From Marivita sp046592965 (GTDB taxonomy: Bacteria; Pseudomonadota; Alphaproteobacteria; Rhodobacterales; Rhodobacteraceae): a stretch of DNA of 64,000 nucleotides. The stretch is taken from contig NZ_JBISBV010000001.1 of NCBI RefSeq assembly GCF_046592965.1, forward strand, positions 372,001 to 436,000, written 5' to 3'. Numbering within the stretch: position 1 is the first letter of the stretch; the number at the start of each line of letters is the position of its first letter. Under the pieces are notes generated by a model. It worked only from the letters and a program-made list of their open reading frames with translations, had not been told where the DNA came from and searched no databases. Of the stretch, positions 34,517-43,853 are shown piece after piece. The position numbers and the translations under genes were made by a program.

Positions 34517-36448
34517 TCACCCCTTCCCCTCCAAATACCGCCGCTTCGCCTCTTCCTGACGCCCGAAGTCGCGCACCATCCCCTCAATCGCAACCTCATC
34601 CGACTTGTCCGCATAGCGGAACTCGGAATCCGCGTAGCGGTTGATCTCCTGGATCACCATCTCGACCGTGATCGGCCGCCGCAGGTCTTCGATCATCGCC
34701 GCCTTCTCGTCATACGATTTGAACAGGAAAAGCTCCGGCTGCTCCATCCATTCATCCGGCAGTTCGAAATCCATCGCGCGAACCTTTACCGCGTCGGTGA
34801 TGTTCTTGATCGCGCGGCCGGTAAAGCGCGGGTCGGCCTCCTGAATGGCCTTGAGGTAGGTGCCCATCTTGGCAATCGTGTCGAGCGCGCCGATCCGCGA
34901 CGACACCCGATCATAGACCTCCAGCAACCCCGCCTCCTTGGGCCGGTTGTGCGAGTCAAACGACGCAGCCACCGCCTTCTTGATCTGCTGCGCCGCGTAA
35001 AGCTCGTGATCACCCAAGGGAATGTCGTGCTTCTTGCCCATCAGCAGCGCAAGGATGTCGATGTAATCCTCCCGCGTTTGTGGCCCGTCCACGAGGAACC
35101 GCGCGCCCGCCCGCTGGCGCAGGGCGTCGTCCACGTTCTCGGGGTAGTTCGAGAACATGCCAAACGTACAGCTCCCCCGCACCACCGTATTGGCCCCGGC
35201 GAAGGCCTCCATGAACACCGCCGTGACCTCCTGCTGGCCCGCGCTCGACTGCCGGTCGCCGCGCCGCCCCGCGATCTGGTCGATGTCGTCGATGGTGCCG
35301 AACCCGATCACCGACGGGTCGAGCACATTGGTCACAAAGGCCTTGGCGTTCTGGCCGGATTTGCCCTGATAGCTGTCGATATTGTCGATACCGAAGTTCT
35401 GATAGCGGAACGGATAGCCCGCGTTCTGGCAATAGTCGTGAATCAGCCCCGCCATCATCTGGATCAGTGTCGTCTTGCCGGTCCCCGGCGCACCGTCACC
35501 CATGAAGGTGAAGATGAAGCCGCCAAGCTCCGCAAACGGGTTGAGACGCCGCTCAAAGTCATAAGCCATCAGCATCTTCGCCAGCCGCATCGCCTGATAC
35601 TTGGCGATATGGTTGCCCACCACCTGATTCGGTTTCTTGAACTGCATGGTGAGGACCGTACCCTTGGCGCGGGAGGCAGGCGTGAAGCCCCGGATCGTCA
35701 GGTCATCCGCCTCCACCCGCCAGTTGGCGCCGGTGAACGCGCCCGTCCGTGCGCCGTTCTGGGCGCGCAAGGCAACCCGCTCCATCAATTGCTCGGTAAA
35801 AGCCAGAACGGTCGCCACCATCCGGGCTTCGTCACTGGCGTGGGTGGCGATCTTCTGATCGAGTTCCCAAAGCGCCCCCTGCAAGGCCAGCGGCGCATTG
35901 TCAGTCAAAACTTCCTGCACCTCGCCCACGTCGGCGCTCACCTCGCTTGCCTGAGAAGCCAACAGATAGGACGTGGCGTTAGCAAAGACATGCAGAACCG
36001 CCAGCGCCTCGGCCTCCAACAGCGCACTGAAATCGGCCTTTCGATCCGCAGCCAAGGCACCTTGCAGGTTCGCGCGCTTGAGATCGGCCAGGGGCGTCGC
36101 TTCCGAAAACGCCTCACCCATTGCCAATGCGATCGCAAGGGCGCGGCGCAACCCGTGCATGACGACGGCCTGCGGCGGCGAAATCAGCGGATCGTCCCCA
36201 TCGGCAGACGCGATCCGGTCCAGCAGGTGCACCCCCTCCGGCCGCGCGGTCGAGCGTGTTACCAGGCCCGGCGTTGTGCTGCGAAACCGACGCCGCGTGC
36301 CAATTCCCGAAGATCGCTCCACCCGCTCAGGCGACGCCGACCCATTGCGCGGCGTATGGTCAAACCCCTCGAGCATCGCGGTCGCGGCAGAATAATGTTT
36401 GCGGATCGCGTCTTCGCGCAACTCCATCAGGTCGGACGTCACACTCAT
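34517..36448 (-). CDS. AAA family ATPase, unknown role
   Basis: The 643-aa protein has Walker A GDGAPGTGKTT near residue 320 and Walker B-like FGTIDDIDQ near 388, followed by a sensor-like FGMFSNYPENVDDALRQR with arginines. The N-terminal 250 residues are helical with no known domain. The start MSVTSDLMELREDAIRKHYS has AGGAG about 9 bases upstream. It lies 76 bp downstream of the 372-aa gene; the toxin-antitoxin pair sits directly after it. A remodelling role on the coiled-coil partner is inference. Confidence 0.75.
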   Translation of the reverse strand: MSVTSDLMELREDAIRKHYSAATAMLEGFDHTPRNGSASPERVERSSGIGTRRRFRSTTPGLVTRSTARPEGVHLLDRIASADGDDPLISPPQAVVMHGLRRALAIALAMGEAFSEATPLADLKRANLQGALAADRKADFSALLEAEALAVLHVFANATSYLLASQASEVSADVGEVQEVLTDNAPLALQGALWELDQKIATHASDEARMVATVLAFTEQLMERVALRAQNGARTGAFTGANWRVEADDLTIRGFTPASRAKGTVLTMQFKKPNQVVGNHIAKYQAMRLAKMLMAYDFERRLNPFAELGGFIFTFMGDGAPGTGKTTLIQMMAGLIHDYCQNAGYPFRYQNFGIDNIDSYQGKSGQNAKAFVTNVLDPSVIGFGTIDDIDQIAGRRGDRQSSAGQQEVTAVFMEAFAGANTVVRGSCTFGMFSNYPENVDDALRQRAGARFLVDGPQTREDYIDILALLMGKKHDIPLGDHELYAAQQIKKAVAASFDSHNRPKEAGLLEVYDRVSSRIGALDTIAKMGTYLKAIQEADPRFTGRAIKNITDAVKVRAMDFELPDEWMEQPELFLFKSYDEKAAMIEDLRRPITVEMVIQEINRYADSEFRYADKSDEVAIEGMVRDFGRQEEAKRRYLEGKG

Positions 36449-36524
36449 CTCACCACGCTCCTAAACTTCATCTTGCCAAGTAAACTCCCGCCGGAGGCTC
36501 CCGCACGCAGCAAGAGCGCAACGC

Positions 36525-37643
36525 TCAATACCGCAGAACAGGCCCCGCATCGCTCACCACGAATTTGCGCACGTTTTCAAACCCCGGCGGATTGCGTTCT
36601 GCCAACACCTGAAACGGCCGCTCGGGCATGACGATCATCCGCTCCGTTCGCGTCGCGCCGGTTTCGGCGCCGCGGCCCGAGAACGGATCAAGCGCGAACA
36701 TCTCGCGCTCCACGGTCGAAAACCAGCCGGATTTCTCCTGCCGCACATCTTCGCTTTCCAGGTCCTCCACCGTCCAGACCAACGCCCAATCCTGCCCGTC
36801 CGGCGCGCTTGCCTGTTCAAGAACCTCGCGGATCGGTCCGCTCTGGTGGGTAAACCCGTGCACATACATGGGGCCGATATGAAACCGGCGCAGACGCTTG
36901 GGGTGCAGATCGTCAAAGGTCTGGTCGAACCCTTGTGCAATGGTCAACAGCTTCAAACCGCTCAGGCTTTGCGCCATGAGATGGGCTTGCGCCTCGGGCC
37001 AGCGGCGCTGGTCGCGCGGCAGCGGATCGCGGCCGGTATCCTCGACTTCCATCAGGTAGACCGTCGGCAGGTTCATCTGAGTGTCGTAGATCGCCCAATG
37101 CAGCAGATAGCGCCGTCGCTCCTCTGTCCCGCCAAGCCACTGGCATTGCGGATCGTTGCGCGCCCAGAACAGGTTGCCGCGCAGCAATTCCTCGTAATAC
37201 AGCCGCTGGCTCAAGGTGAATTGCAACCGCGTCGGGATGCTCTGCTCGCCGATGATCTCGGCCACCATGCGTTTCTTCAGCGTGCCGGCGTCGGGCAGCG
37301 TTTCAAGATGGCGTGCAGCCTGAGCTGCATCATTGGCCATCACCATCAGTTCGGTCGCAGTGGGAAACCCGCTTTCGTGCGTGTCCATCGTCAGCGCGCC
37401 AAAAACCTGGCCGGTCTCGCGCCCGACCAGCATGTACTTCATCGACAATGCGCGAAACGTCAGGTTGAGGCCGGTGACGTAGCGCGCCAGCACATCGACC
37501 TCGTCCTTGCTCAAGCGCCCTTCGGCATGCAGCAGCCCCGCAACCCGCGAAAGATGCGCGATGATCGCGTCGAACTTGGCAAAGTAGCGGCGGCTGACGT
37601 GCGTGTCGGTCAGGCCGCGATGGTCACTGGCAGGCTCTGTCAT
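36525..37643 (-). CDS. Conserved 372-aa protein of unknown function
   Basis: The 372-aa protein starts MTEPASDHRGLTDTHVSRRY. It has no signal peptide or membrane segment and no motif I recognise. Its start overlaps the coiled-coil gene's stop by 4 bp (ATGA), so the two proteins are probably made in step. It precedes the AAA ATPase. Confidence 0.65.
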   Translation of the reverse strand: MTEPASDHRGLTDTHVSRRYFAKFDAIIAHLSRVAGLLHAEGRLSKDEVDVLARYVTGLNLTFRALSMKYMLVGRETGQVFGALTMDTHESGFPTATELMVMANDAAQAARHLETLPDAGTLKKRMVAEIIGEQSIPTRLQFTLSQRLYYEELLRGNLFWARNDPQCQWLGGTEERRRYLLHWAIYDTQMNLPTVYLMEVEDTGRDPLPRDQRRWPEAQAHLMAQSLSGLKLLTIAQGFDQTFDDLHPKRLRRFHIGPMYVHGFTHQSGPIREVLEQASAPDGQDWALVWTVEDLESEDVRQEKSGWFSTVEREMFALDPFSGRGAETGATRTERMIVMPERPFQVLAERNPPGFENVRKFVVSDAGPVLRY

Positions 37644-38716
37644 GCCCCATACAGGTTCTTGTCATGTTTCTCGACAATCGCCTGAAAGCGGCGCGCGAAC
37701 CGTTCATCGGCCTTGGCCTTGGCTTCAAGCACCTCGCGGGCAAAGATCATGTGATCCTCGTGCCCTTCGAGCATATCGGCCATACGCTGGTTGGTGGCCG
37801 CGCCAATTCCGGCCATTGCCGATTGCGCTTCCTTGTCCGTCTGGACGCCGATTTCGTTGATCCGGTGCGCCACATCCTGTTGCTGTGCGGTTTTCAGCGA
37901 TTTGGTCAGCGCGTCATACAGAACCACACGCTGCTTGGTGTCGGTCTGCAATTTATTGATCAGGACCATCTGCGTCGCCGCCTGGTTCTGCAGGCTGTCG
38001 ATCCACGTCTTGCCCTTTTCGATATAACGCTCAAGCGTCTGGCTTTTGGCCAGCTTGACCTGCTCGTCCTGCACCAAGGCATTATAAGCGGCATTCAGTT
38101 CCGCCAGTTCGGTTTCCAGCTTGGTGCGGGCTGCGGCGTCTTGTTCAACGCTGATCTTGTTCTCGAGTTCGATGATCCTCGGATCCATATCAAGGATTTC
38201 AGCGCGCACGGTTTCCAACTCGCCGACCGTCGCCTCGCGCTCGTCCAGCGTCTCGGACAGGTTCACCTCGACCTTGTCCTTCTGCTCGTTGAGCATGTTC
38301 AACTGGCCTTGCAGAAGGGTAACGATAACGTCCGACTTGGCGATCAGATCCTGCAACTTGTCGTCAATCGACGCCGTGCGCATCCGTTCTTGCCGCATTG
38401 AATCGGATTTGCCCTTTGAGAAGATGCCGACAAAGCTCTCCCAGCCGGTTTTCGACCGCATGTCGTCGAAATCCTTGGAAAAGGCAGAGGTCACATCGTC
38501 AAGCCCCATGATCAGTTCCGCGATATTGGCGTTCATCACATCGGTATGGGCGTGCACATCGTCCAGAGTGGCGTTTTCAATGTCGAACGTGACATCGTCG
38601 CCGCTTTTCATCTGCGATCTGGCGGCTTCAATCCGTGTGGTCAGTTCGGCAATCTTGGCCTGTGCTTGCGCCACCTGAGCCTGACTTTCACGCACCTGAG
38701 TGTCAAAATCCGCCAT
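37640..38716 (-). CDS. Coiled-coil protein, possibly TelA-like
   Basis: The 358-aa protein is rich in E, Q, K and A, with long heptad-like stretches (AQVAQAQAKIAELTTRIE; LEGHEDHM near the end) and few aromatic residues. The middle (about 120-280) has the helical layout of TelA/KlaA toxic-anion resistance proteins, but the match is loose. ATG 38716 follows GGAG at about 10 bases; a longer frame is rejected. It is the first gene of the operon, divergent from the exported protein at 38899. Confidence 0.65.
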   Translation of the reverse strand: MADFDTQVRESQAQVAQAQAKIAELTTRIEAARSQMKSGDDVTFDIENATLDDVHAHTDVMNANIAELIMGLDDVTSAFSKDFDDMRSKTGWESFVGIFSKGKSDSMRQERMRTASIDDKLQDLIAKSDVIVTLLQGQLNMLNEQKDKVEVNLSETLDEREATVGELETVRAEILDMDPRIIELENKISVEQDAAARTKLETELAELNAAYNALVQDEQVKLAKSQTLERYIEKGKTWIDSLQNQAATQMVLINKLQTDTKQRVVLYDALTKSLKTAQQQDVAHRINEIGVQTDKEAQSAMAGIGAATNQRMADMLEGHEDHMIFAREVLEAKAKADERFARRFQAIVEKHDKNLYGA

Positions 38717-38898
38717 CCGAAAAAATCTCCAATACGTATGCTGGGGCTCGAAAGCCGGGGATGTGACCATCGGGTCCGATGGCAGTGGAAAAACTTTTGC
38801 AAATACCCGCTTGAAAGTGAAGCGCAGATCGTATGCGGTGTTGCCTTAAGGTCAGCGTTTGGCGACGCTGGGAGTCTGGTCAAGGACGGAGTATTGAG

Positions 38899-39462
38899 AT
38901 GAATCGTTTTGTTTCCGCAGCTTTGGCGCTGTCTCTGGCGCTTCCCGCCATATCGCACGCCGATGAGATTTCCGACACGTTGCAGGCCGCGCTGGAGGCC
39001 TACAACGACGGCGATGTGCAATATGCGCTCGAAGAGCTCGAGTTCGCGCGTCAGAAGATGAAGGCAATTCAGGCGGAGGCGTTCAAGCAGTTCCTGCCGG
39101 AGGCACCGGAGGGATGGGACCGACAACTAGACGATGACATGCAGGCCGGGCTTGCGATGATGGGCGGCGGCATGGGCGCGGGCGCCAGTTATACGTCCGA
39201 GGATCGCTCGCAATCCTATTCAATCACCATGATGGCCGATAACGCAATGGTGTCGACGATGGGAGGCATGGTCACCAACGCCGCCGCGATGGGCATGAAG
39301 CTTGAGCGGATCGGCCGCCAACGGGTCGCGTTGAACGACGGACAGGCTATGGCCTTGGTCAACAATCGTATCCTCATCACGATCGAGGGTCAGGACGAGG
39401 AGTTGCTGATGGACGCGATGGGCCGGATCGACTTCGAAGGCCTGTCGAATTTCGGCCAATAA
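38899..39462 (+). CDS. Exported protein of unknown function
   Basis: The 187-aa protein starts MNRFVSAALALSLALPAISH with a signal peptide, probable cleavage after SHA. The mature domain has an acidic helix, then a Gly/Met-rich segment (GLAMMGGGMGAGASYTSEDR). It is divergent from the coiled-coil operon across 182 bp, so the two may share regulation. A terminator follows. I do not recognise the family. Confidence 0.65.
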   Translation: MNRFVSAALALSLALPAISHADEISDTLQAALEAYNDGDVQYALEELEFARQKMKAIQAEAFKQFLPEAPEGWDRQLDDDMQAGLAMMGGGMGAGASYTSEDRSQSYSITMMADNAMVSTMGGMVTNAAAMGMKLERIGRQRVALNDGQAMALVNNRILITIEGQDEELLMDAMGRIDFEGLSNFGQ

Positions 39463-39484
39463 CCTTCAGGAAACTCGATGTTGG

Positions 39485-39516
39485 AAAAGGCGCTGTTCAT
39501 CCGGCGCCTTTTTTTT
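39485..39516 (+). terminator. Rho-independent terminator after the exported protein
   Basis: AAGGCGC and GCGCCTT form a stem of at least 7 bp with an 11-base loop, followed by a run of eight T. It lies about 25 bp after the exported protein's stop. Confidence 0.8.
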
Positions 39517-39576
39517 GGCTTGCCGCGTCGCACCGTATCGCGCACCAAGCGGCAACGTGAACTGAAAGGAACAGGC

Positions 39577-40698
39577 ATGGATTGGTCGCCGGATAAAACG
39601 CAAGTCAAAAGCTGGAATGAATGGGATACTCTGCGCCATGTGATTGTCGGGCGCGCCGATGATTGCCACATCCCACCCGAGGAACCGGCGCTGGATGCCA
39701 AGGTGCCCGAGGACAGCGACATGCGAGGCCAGTGGGGCCGCCGTCCGCAAGAAACCATCGACCGCGCGAACGAGCTGCTCGACACATTTGCCGACACGTT
39801 GTCCAAACGCGGCATTCGCGTGGACCGTCCGACACCGACCGATTTCAGCCTTCCGGTGACGACGCCCGATTTTCACACCGAAAGCCAGTTCGGCTGTATG
39901 CCGCCGCGCGACGTGCTGCTCACCGTCGGGCACGAGATGTTGGAAGCGACGATGTCCTATCGTTGCCGATGGTTTGAATATCTGTGCTATCGTCCGTTGA
40001 TGCAGCAATACTTTGACGAAGATCCCAACTTCCGCCACGAGTCTGCGCCGAAGCCCCGCTTGAGCGATGCTGATTATCACGACGATTACCTGTCCGACAA
40101 AATCGGGATCGAGAAACGCCTAAAGTGGACGGCCGAAAAGCATTTTGTCACGACCGAAGAGGAACCGCTTTTCGATGCTGCTGACGTTCTTCGATTTGGC
40201 AAGGACCTGATCGTCCAGCACGGCTTTACCACCAATCTGAAGGGCATCGAGTGGCTGCGTCGTCATTTCCCCGACCATCGGGTGCGTGCGGTGAATTTCC
40301 CCGGCGATCCCTACCCGATCCACATTGACGCGACCTTCACGCCGCTGCGCCCCGGTTTGATCCTCAACAATCCCAACCGCCGTTTGCCCGATGATCAGCG
40401 GGACTATTTCAACAAGAACGATTGGGAGATCGTCGATGCCGCGCAGCCGGCGCACAACACGCCGCCACCGCTGTGCTATTCGTCGACCTGGCTGTCGATG
40501 AACGTGCTGGTACTCGACCCCAAAACGGTCTGCGTCGAGGCATCGGAAGTGTATCAGGCCGAGCAGATGGACAAGCTGGGGCTAGAGGTCATTCCCGTGG
40601 AACTGCGCGACGCCTATGCCTTTGGAGGCGGTCTGCACTGCTGCACGGCGGATGTGTACCGCGACGGTGTTTGCGAGGACTACTTCCCAATCCAGTAA
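39577..40698 (+). CDS. Glycine/inosamine-type amidinotransferase
   Basis: The 373-aa protein belongs to the amidinotransferase family, which moves an amidino group from arginine to an amine (glycine in creatine synthesis, scyllo-inosamine phosphate in streptomycin synthesis). The catalytic His is in PIHIDATFTP, and the nucleophile is C355 in GGGLHCCTADV, matching Cys407 of mitochondrial AGAT. AAGGA lies before ATG 39577. No biosynthetic partner is next to it, so the acceptor is unknown. Confidence 0.8.
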   Translation: MDWSPDKTQVKSWNEWDTLRHVIVGRADDCHIPPEEPALDAKVPEDSDMRGQWGRRPQETIDRANELLDTFADTLSKRGIRVDRPTPTDFSLPVTTPDFHTESQFGCMPPRDVLLTVGHEMLEATMSYRCRWFEYLCYRPLMQQYFDEDPNFRHESAPKPRLSDADYHDDYLSDKIGIEKRLKWTAEKHFVTTEEEPLFDAADVLRFGKDLIVQHGFTTNLKGIEWLRRHFPDHRVRAVNFPGDPYPIHIDATFTPLRPGLILNNPNRRLPDDQRDYFNKNDWEIVDAAQPAHNTPPPLCYSSTWLSMNVLVLDPKTVCVEASEVYQAEQMDKLGLEVIPVELRDAYAFGGGLHCCTADVYRDGVCEDYFPIQ

Positions 40699-41122
40699 CC
40701 GCCATCGCGTCTTGTAAACTCTCCAGAGAGCCGCCCGACCGGCTCCTGGCAGGGGGCCAGATTCCGCCAGAAAACCATATCCTCGTCACAAGATTTTCAC
40801 GGTTGCGCGCTAGGATGACGGGGCATGCTTTTTGGAGTGTGGATCAAGGTGATGATCGGTTCGGTGACGTTTCGGAAAACTGTGGCCGATTATCCTCATT
40901 TCCTGGCGAAACGTAAGATATTGTTTTAAACCGATGTTCGCTTCGTCACGGTGTGGAACGGTTCCGCAGCAGGGGCGTTGAACCACGTAAGGCACCTCTT
41001 TATAAATAACAGGCAAACCCGTTATGACCCGAAACGCGCTAGAGTATCCGCGCCCTGTGTGTGGCGCACCGATCCCGGATGAACGGTTGGCCGGCGCATT
41101 GGTCAAACCGATCTAGCGTCTT
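40699..41122. other. Intergenic region before the sensor kinase
   Basis: The 424 bp carries no convincing gene; frames across it are shadows. It contains the ECF-type promoter candidate at 40955-40979, placing a 5' leader of roughly 135 nt before the kinase start. I saw no terminator for the amidinotransferase gene. Confidence 0.4.
40955..40979 (+). promoter_or_regulatory. ECF/EcfG-like promoter candidate
   Basis: GGAAC, 16 bases, then CGTT fits the alphaproteobacterial general-stress sigma (EcfG) pattern. GGAACGGTTCC at its left is also a perfect 11-bp palindrome, so an operator is an alternative. Many Rhodobacterales lack EcfG, which lowers confidence. Confidence 0.35.
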
Positions 41123-42886
41123 ATGTCACCTGACCGATCAAACCCCTCCGACACCACAGCGGAAGACGCCGAGAGCAAGACTTTGACTCAAAGCCTCGTG
41201 GTGCGGATCGCCTTGCTGTTGTCGCTGGCGTTGTTGCCCATCGGTCTGGTGGCGATGAGCCAAAGCTGGCGCGCAATTGAGGCCGCCAACGAAAACCTTG
41301 AATCATCGCTGCACGCGCGAACCAGCACACTCGTCGAACCCGAACGGCGCGAGTTGCTGATGAAGATGGGCGTGGCAAAGGGGCTGGCCGAGACTTTGGG
41401 GGCAACAGAACTCAGCACCGAACAATGCACGGCGATCATGCAGCGGGTTCGGGTGTCGGGTGAACAATTCGAATTCGTTGGCGTCATGAACAGCGAATCC
41501 CGGTCCGTCTGTAACAGTGCCGGTACGGAACTTGAGTTCACACCCGGCCCGAGAGCCGCGGATCTGTTCCAGAATCCAGAGCCGTTCATCGGATTCAGTG
41601 CACGCGGCTCTGTTTCGGAATTGCCGGTGATCACGGTTTTACACCCGATTTTTGACGTCGAGGATATGCTGACCGGGTTCGTCGCATTATCCTTCGCGGC
41701 CGAGCCTATGGAGCGCACGGTTGAGCGGATAGAAGACGCCGGCGACGTGTCGATGGTGATGTTCAACAAATACGGCGAAGTTCTGTCGTCATCCTCCAAC
41801 GGCGACTTCGAAGACAATTTGCCAGAAGGTCTGGCTCTGGAAGGGTTCGTGAATCAAGAGGGGTCGTTCTTTACAGCAACGAGCCGCGCGGGTGATCCCC
41901 GCCTGATTTCCGTAATCCCCATTTTGCCGGGCGAAGTTTACGCATTGGGCAGTTGGGGCCGCGAGGCGCTCAAGATGATGTCGGCCCCGTGGTTTACAGG
42001 AACGACGCTGCTCTTCCCCTTCGTGATGTGGGCGGTCGGCATTATCGTCGCCGTGATATCACTCAACCGTCTCGTGCTGCGTCATATCAGCGATTTGGGA
42101 CGGCGTATGCGCCGCTTCGCTGACGAAAGGAACATTCAGTCATCCAAGGAGATTCAGGAAGCGCCAAACGAAATCCAGACCATCAACGAGACGTTCGAGT
42201 CGATGGCCGATCAGCTGTTGAGAGACGAAGCGGACCTGCAAAACGCGATTTATGAGCGCGAAGTGCTGCTGAAAGAGGTGTATCACCGCGTCAAGAATAA
42301 CCTTCAGCTTATTTCCTCGATCATCAACATGCAGGTTCGGCAACTGAAAAGCCCCGAGGCCGTGACAGCTCTGCGCCAGTTTCAGGACCGCGTGAACAGC
42401 CTCGCCTCGGTTCACCGCGCCTTGTATCAGGAACCTTCGCTGACCAAGCTCAGGGTGGATGTTCTGATCGGGGAATTGGTGACGCAAGTTGCCAATATCG
42501 GTGCGGCATCAAAAACCTCGGTCGATATCCGCAAAGACCTTGAGAAAGTAACCTTGATCCCGGATCACGCCAGCCCTCTGGCAATGGCCACCACCGAGGC
42601 GCTTTCCAACGTCTTCAAATATGGCGGGCCGGGAAAAGACGGCGTTTTCCGACTGCGCATCGCTCTCAAGAAGCTGGAAATCGACGGCGAGGAGCATATC
42701 CGCCTGTCGATCGGCAACAGCGTGATGCCAACCAAGGACAGGGTTACGGGAACCGGGCTTGGCAGACGGCTGATCGCGGCGTTTTCCAGCCAACTCGAAG
42801 CTGATGTCCAAGAAGATGTGCGGGAAGACTGGCACGATCTCACGATCACGTTTCCCTACCAGCCGTATCTTCCCGAGCAGGCCTGA
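41123..42886 (+). CDS. HisKA_2/HWE-type sensor histidine kinase
   Basis: The 587-aa kinase has a first helix at about residues 24-46 and a second at about 291-315, enclosing a roughly 245-aa periplasmic sensor. A HAMP-like linker, the H box EVYHRVKNNLQLISSI with phospho-acceptor H388, and a HATPase (ATTEALSNVFKYGG) follow. This H box is that of the HisKA_2 kinases linked to general stress and light responses in alphaproteobacteria. No response regulator is adjacent. Confidence 0.85.
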   Translation: MSPDRSNPSDTTAEDAESKTLTQSLVVRIALLLSLALLPIGLVAMSQSWRAIEAANENLESSLHARTSTLVEPERRELLMKMGVAKGLAETLGATELSTEQCTAIMQRVRVSGEQFEFVGVMNSESRSVCNSAGTELEFTPGPRAADLFQNPEPFIGFSARGSVSELPVITVLHPIFDVEDMLTGFVALSFAAEPMERTVERIEDAGDVSMVMFNKYGEVLSSSSNGDFEDNLPEGLALEGFVNQEGSFFTATSRAGDPRLISVIPILPGEVYALGSWGREALKMMSAPWFTGTTLLFPFVMWAVGIIVAVISLNRLVLRHISDLGRRMRRFADERNIQSSKEIQEAPNEIQTINETFESMADQLLRDEADLQNAIYEREVLLKEVYHRVKNNLQLISSIINMQVRQLKSPEAVTALRQFQDRVNSLASVHRALYQEPSLTKLRVDVLIGELVTQVANIGAASKTSVDIRKDLEKVTLIPDHASPLAMATTEALSNVFKYGGPGKDGVFRLRIALKKLEIDGEEHIRLSIGNSVMPTKDRVTGTGLGRRLIAAFSSQLEADVQEDVREDWHDLTITFPYQPYLPEQA

Positions 42887-42898
42887 GTGCCGCACATG

Positions 42899-42940
42899 AA
42901 AAAGCGGCGCTGCCCATGATGGGCAACGCCGCTTTCTATC
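42899..42940. terminator. Bidirectional terminator between sensor kinase and dps
   Basis: AAAGCGGCG plus TGCCCA pairs with TGGGCA plus CGCCGCTTT around a TGA loop, with a single mismatch. A-rich on one side and T-rich on the other, it serves both convergent genes. Confidence 0.8.
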
Positions 42941-42958
42941 TTTGAATGTAAAAGACCC

Positions 42959-43441
42959 TTACGCTTCTTCAGCGTTCGCGCCGATGAACCAAGCATCCTT
43001 GTCGATGGCGCGGCTTACCTCGGTGAACAGATCGGCGGTATCTTCATCACCCGCGTCGCCTGCCGTCTTGGCCGCTCCACGCACTGCTTCACCGACTTCG
43101 AGAAACCGTTCTTTCAGAGCTTCGATATGCTCAGCAATATCGGTGGCTGCTTCAGGGTACGGGCTGACGCGCGTTTCCTTTGCGGCGGCTTCGAGTGTGC
43201 CCTTGGCGATACCGCCAAGAATGACGGCGCGCTCTGCCATGAGATCGGCGCCGTTGCGAAGGCGATCGGCCACCTCATCAAGCAACTCGTGGACGCCGAT
43301 AAATCCGCGCCCCTTCAAATTCCAGTGCGCCTGTTTCACTGCGAGAGTAAGCGCAATGGCGTCAACCAGGTTCTCGTTGAGAAGGTCGACCATTTGGCTG
43401 CGCGTGTCCTGATTCAGGCCACCGGCAAAATTCGTAGGCAT
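42959..43441 (-). CDS. dps: Dps family DNA-protecting ferritin-like protein
   Basis: The 160-aa protein has Dps ferroxidase residues H39, H51, D55, D66 and E70 at the spacing seen in E. coli Dps (H51, H63, D67, D78, E82). It stores iron using peroxide and shields DNA in stress. The start MPTNFAGGLNQDTRSQ is short and polar. It stands alone, convergent with the sensor kinase. Confidence 0.88.
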   Translation of the reverse strand: MPTNFAGGLNQDTRSQMVDLLNENLVDAIALTLAVKQAHWNLKGRGFIGVHELLDEVADRLRNGADLMAERAVILGGIAKGTLEAAAKETRVSPYPEAATDIAEHIEALKERFLEVGEAVRGAAKTAGDAGDEDTADLFTEVSRAIDKDAWFIGANAEEA

Positions 43442-43602
43442 TGTAAACTCCTGTTTCTGGGGTTGGTGTTCTCAACGGGCGGCGTGTTGACCGGCCGTTG
43501 AACGAAAGTCGCGCCCGTCAGTCCTCTGACGTGCGCTCTGTGGATATCGGGAAACGATAAACTCGGCACACGGCTCGTAAGCCGCGCACCGGGAGCAGGT
43601 TT

Positions 43603-43719
43603 TCAAATGTCTTTCCTTGCCATCTCAACAAGCGACACGGCCTTGGGTTTGGTCGCAAGGATGAAAAGGAATTGGACAAGAACGAGGGCGAAAAGCGCCA
43701 AGGTAATTTGAACAGTCAT
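43603..43719 (-). CDS. 38-aa single-span membrane protein
   Basis: The small frame encodes MTVQITLALFALVLVQFLFI, then LATKPKAVSLVEMARKDI and stop. The ATG at 43719 has AAAGGA with good spacing (GAAAGGAAACACC before the start). The N-terminal half is one hydrophobic helix and the tail is basic. It lies between dps and the esterase with no other gene in the space. Unknown function; a stress-linked small membrane protein is a guess. Confidence 0.5.
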   Translation of the reverse strand: MTVQITLALFALVLVQFLFILATKPKAVSLVEMARKDI

Positions 43720-43853
43720 GGTGTTTCCTTTCATTAAGGATAACCCCGAACACTCGCTGAGGTTCCCGCGTGAGGGCCGTCACATGCAAATAATTGCGTG
43801 TGTCCGCACTGGCACCGGGAGTCGGTCGCTCAGGGACCAGCATTGCCTGCGAA

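Noticed and set aside
34490..36631. 713-codon plus-strand frame
   Set aside because: It is antisense to the AAA ATPase gene, with arginine/histidine-rich shadow composition.
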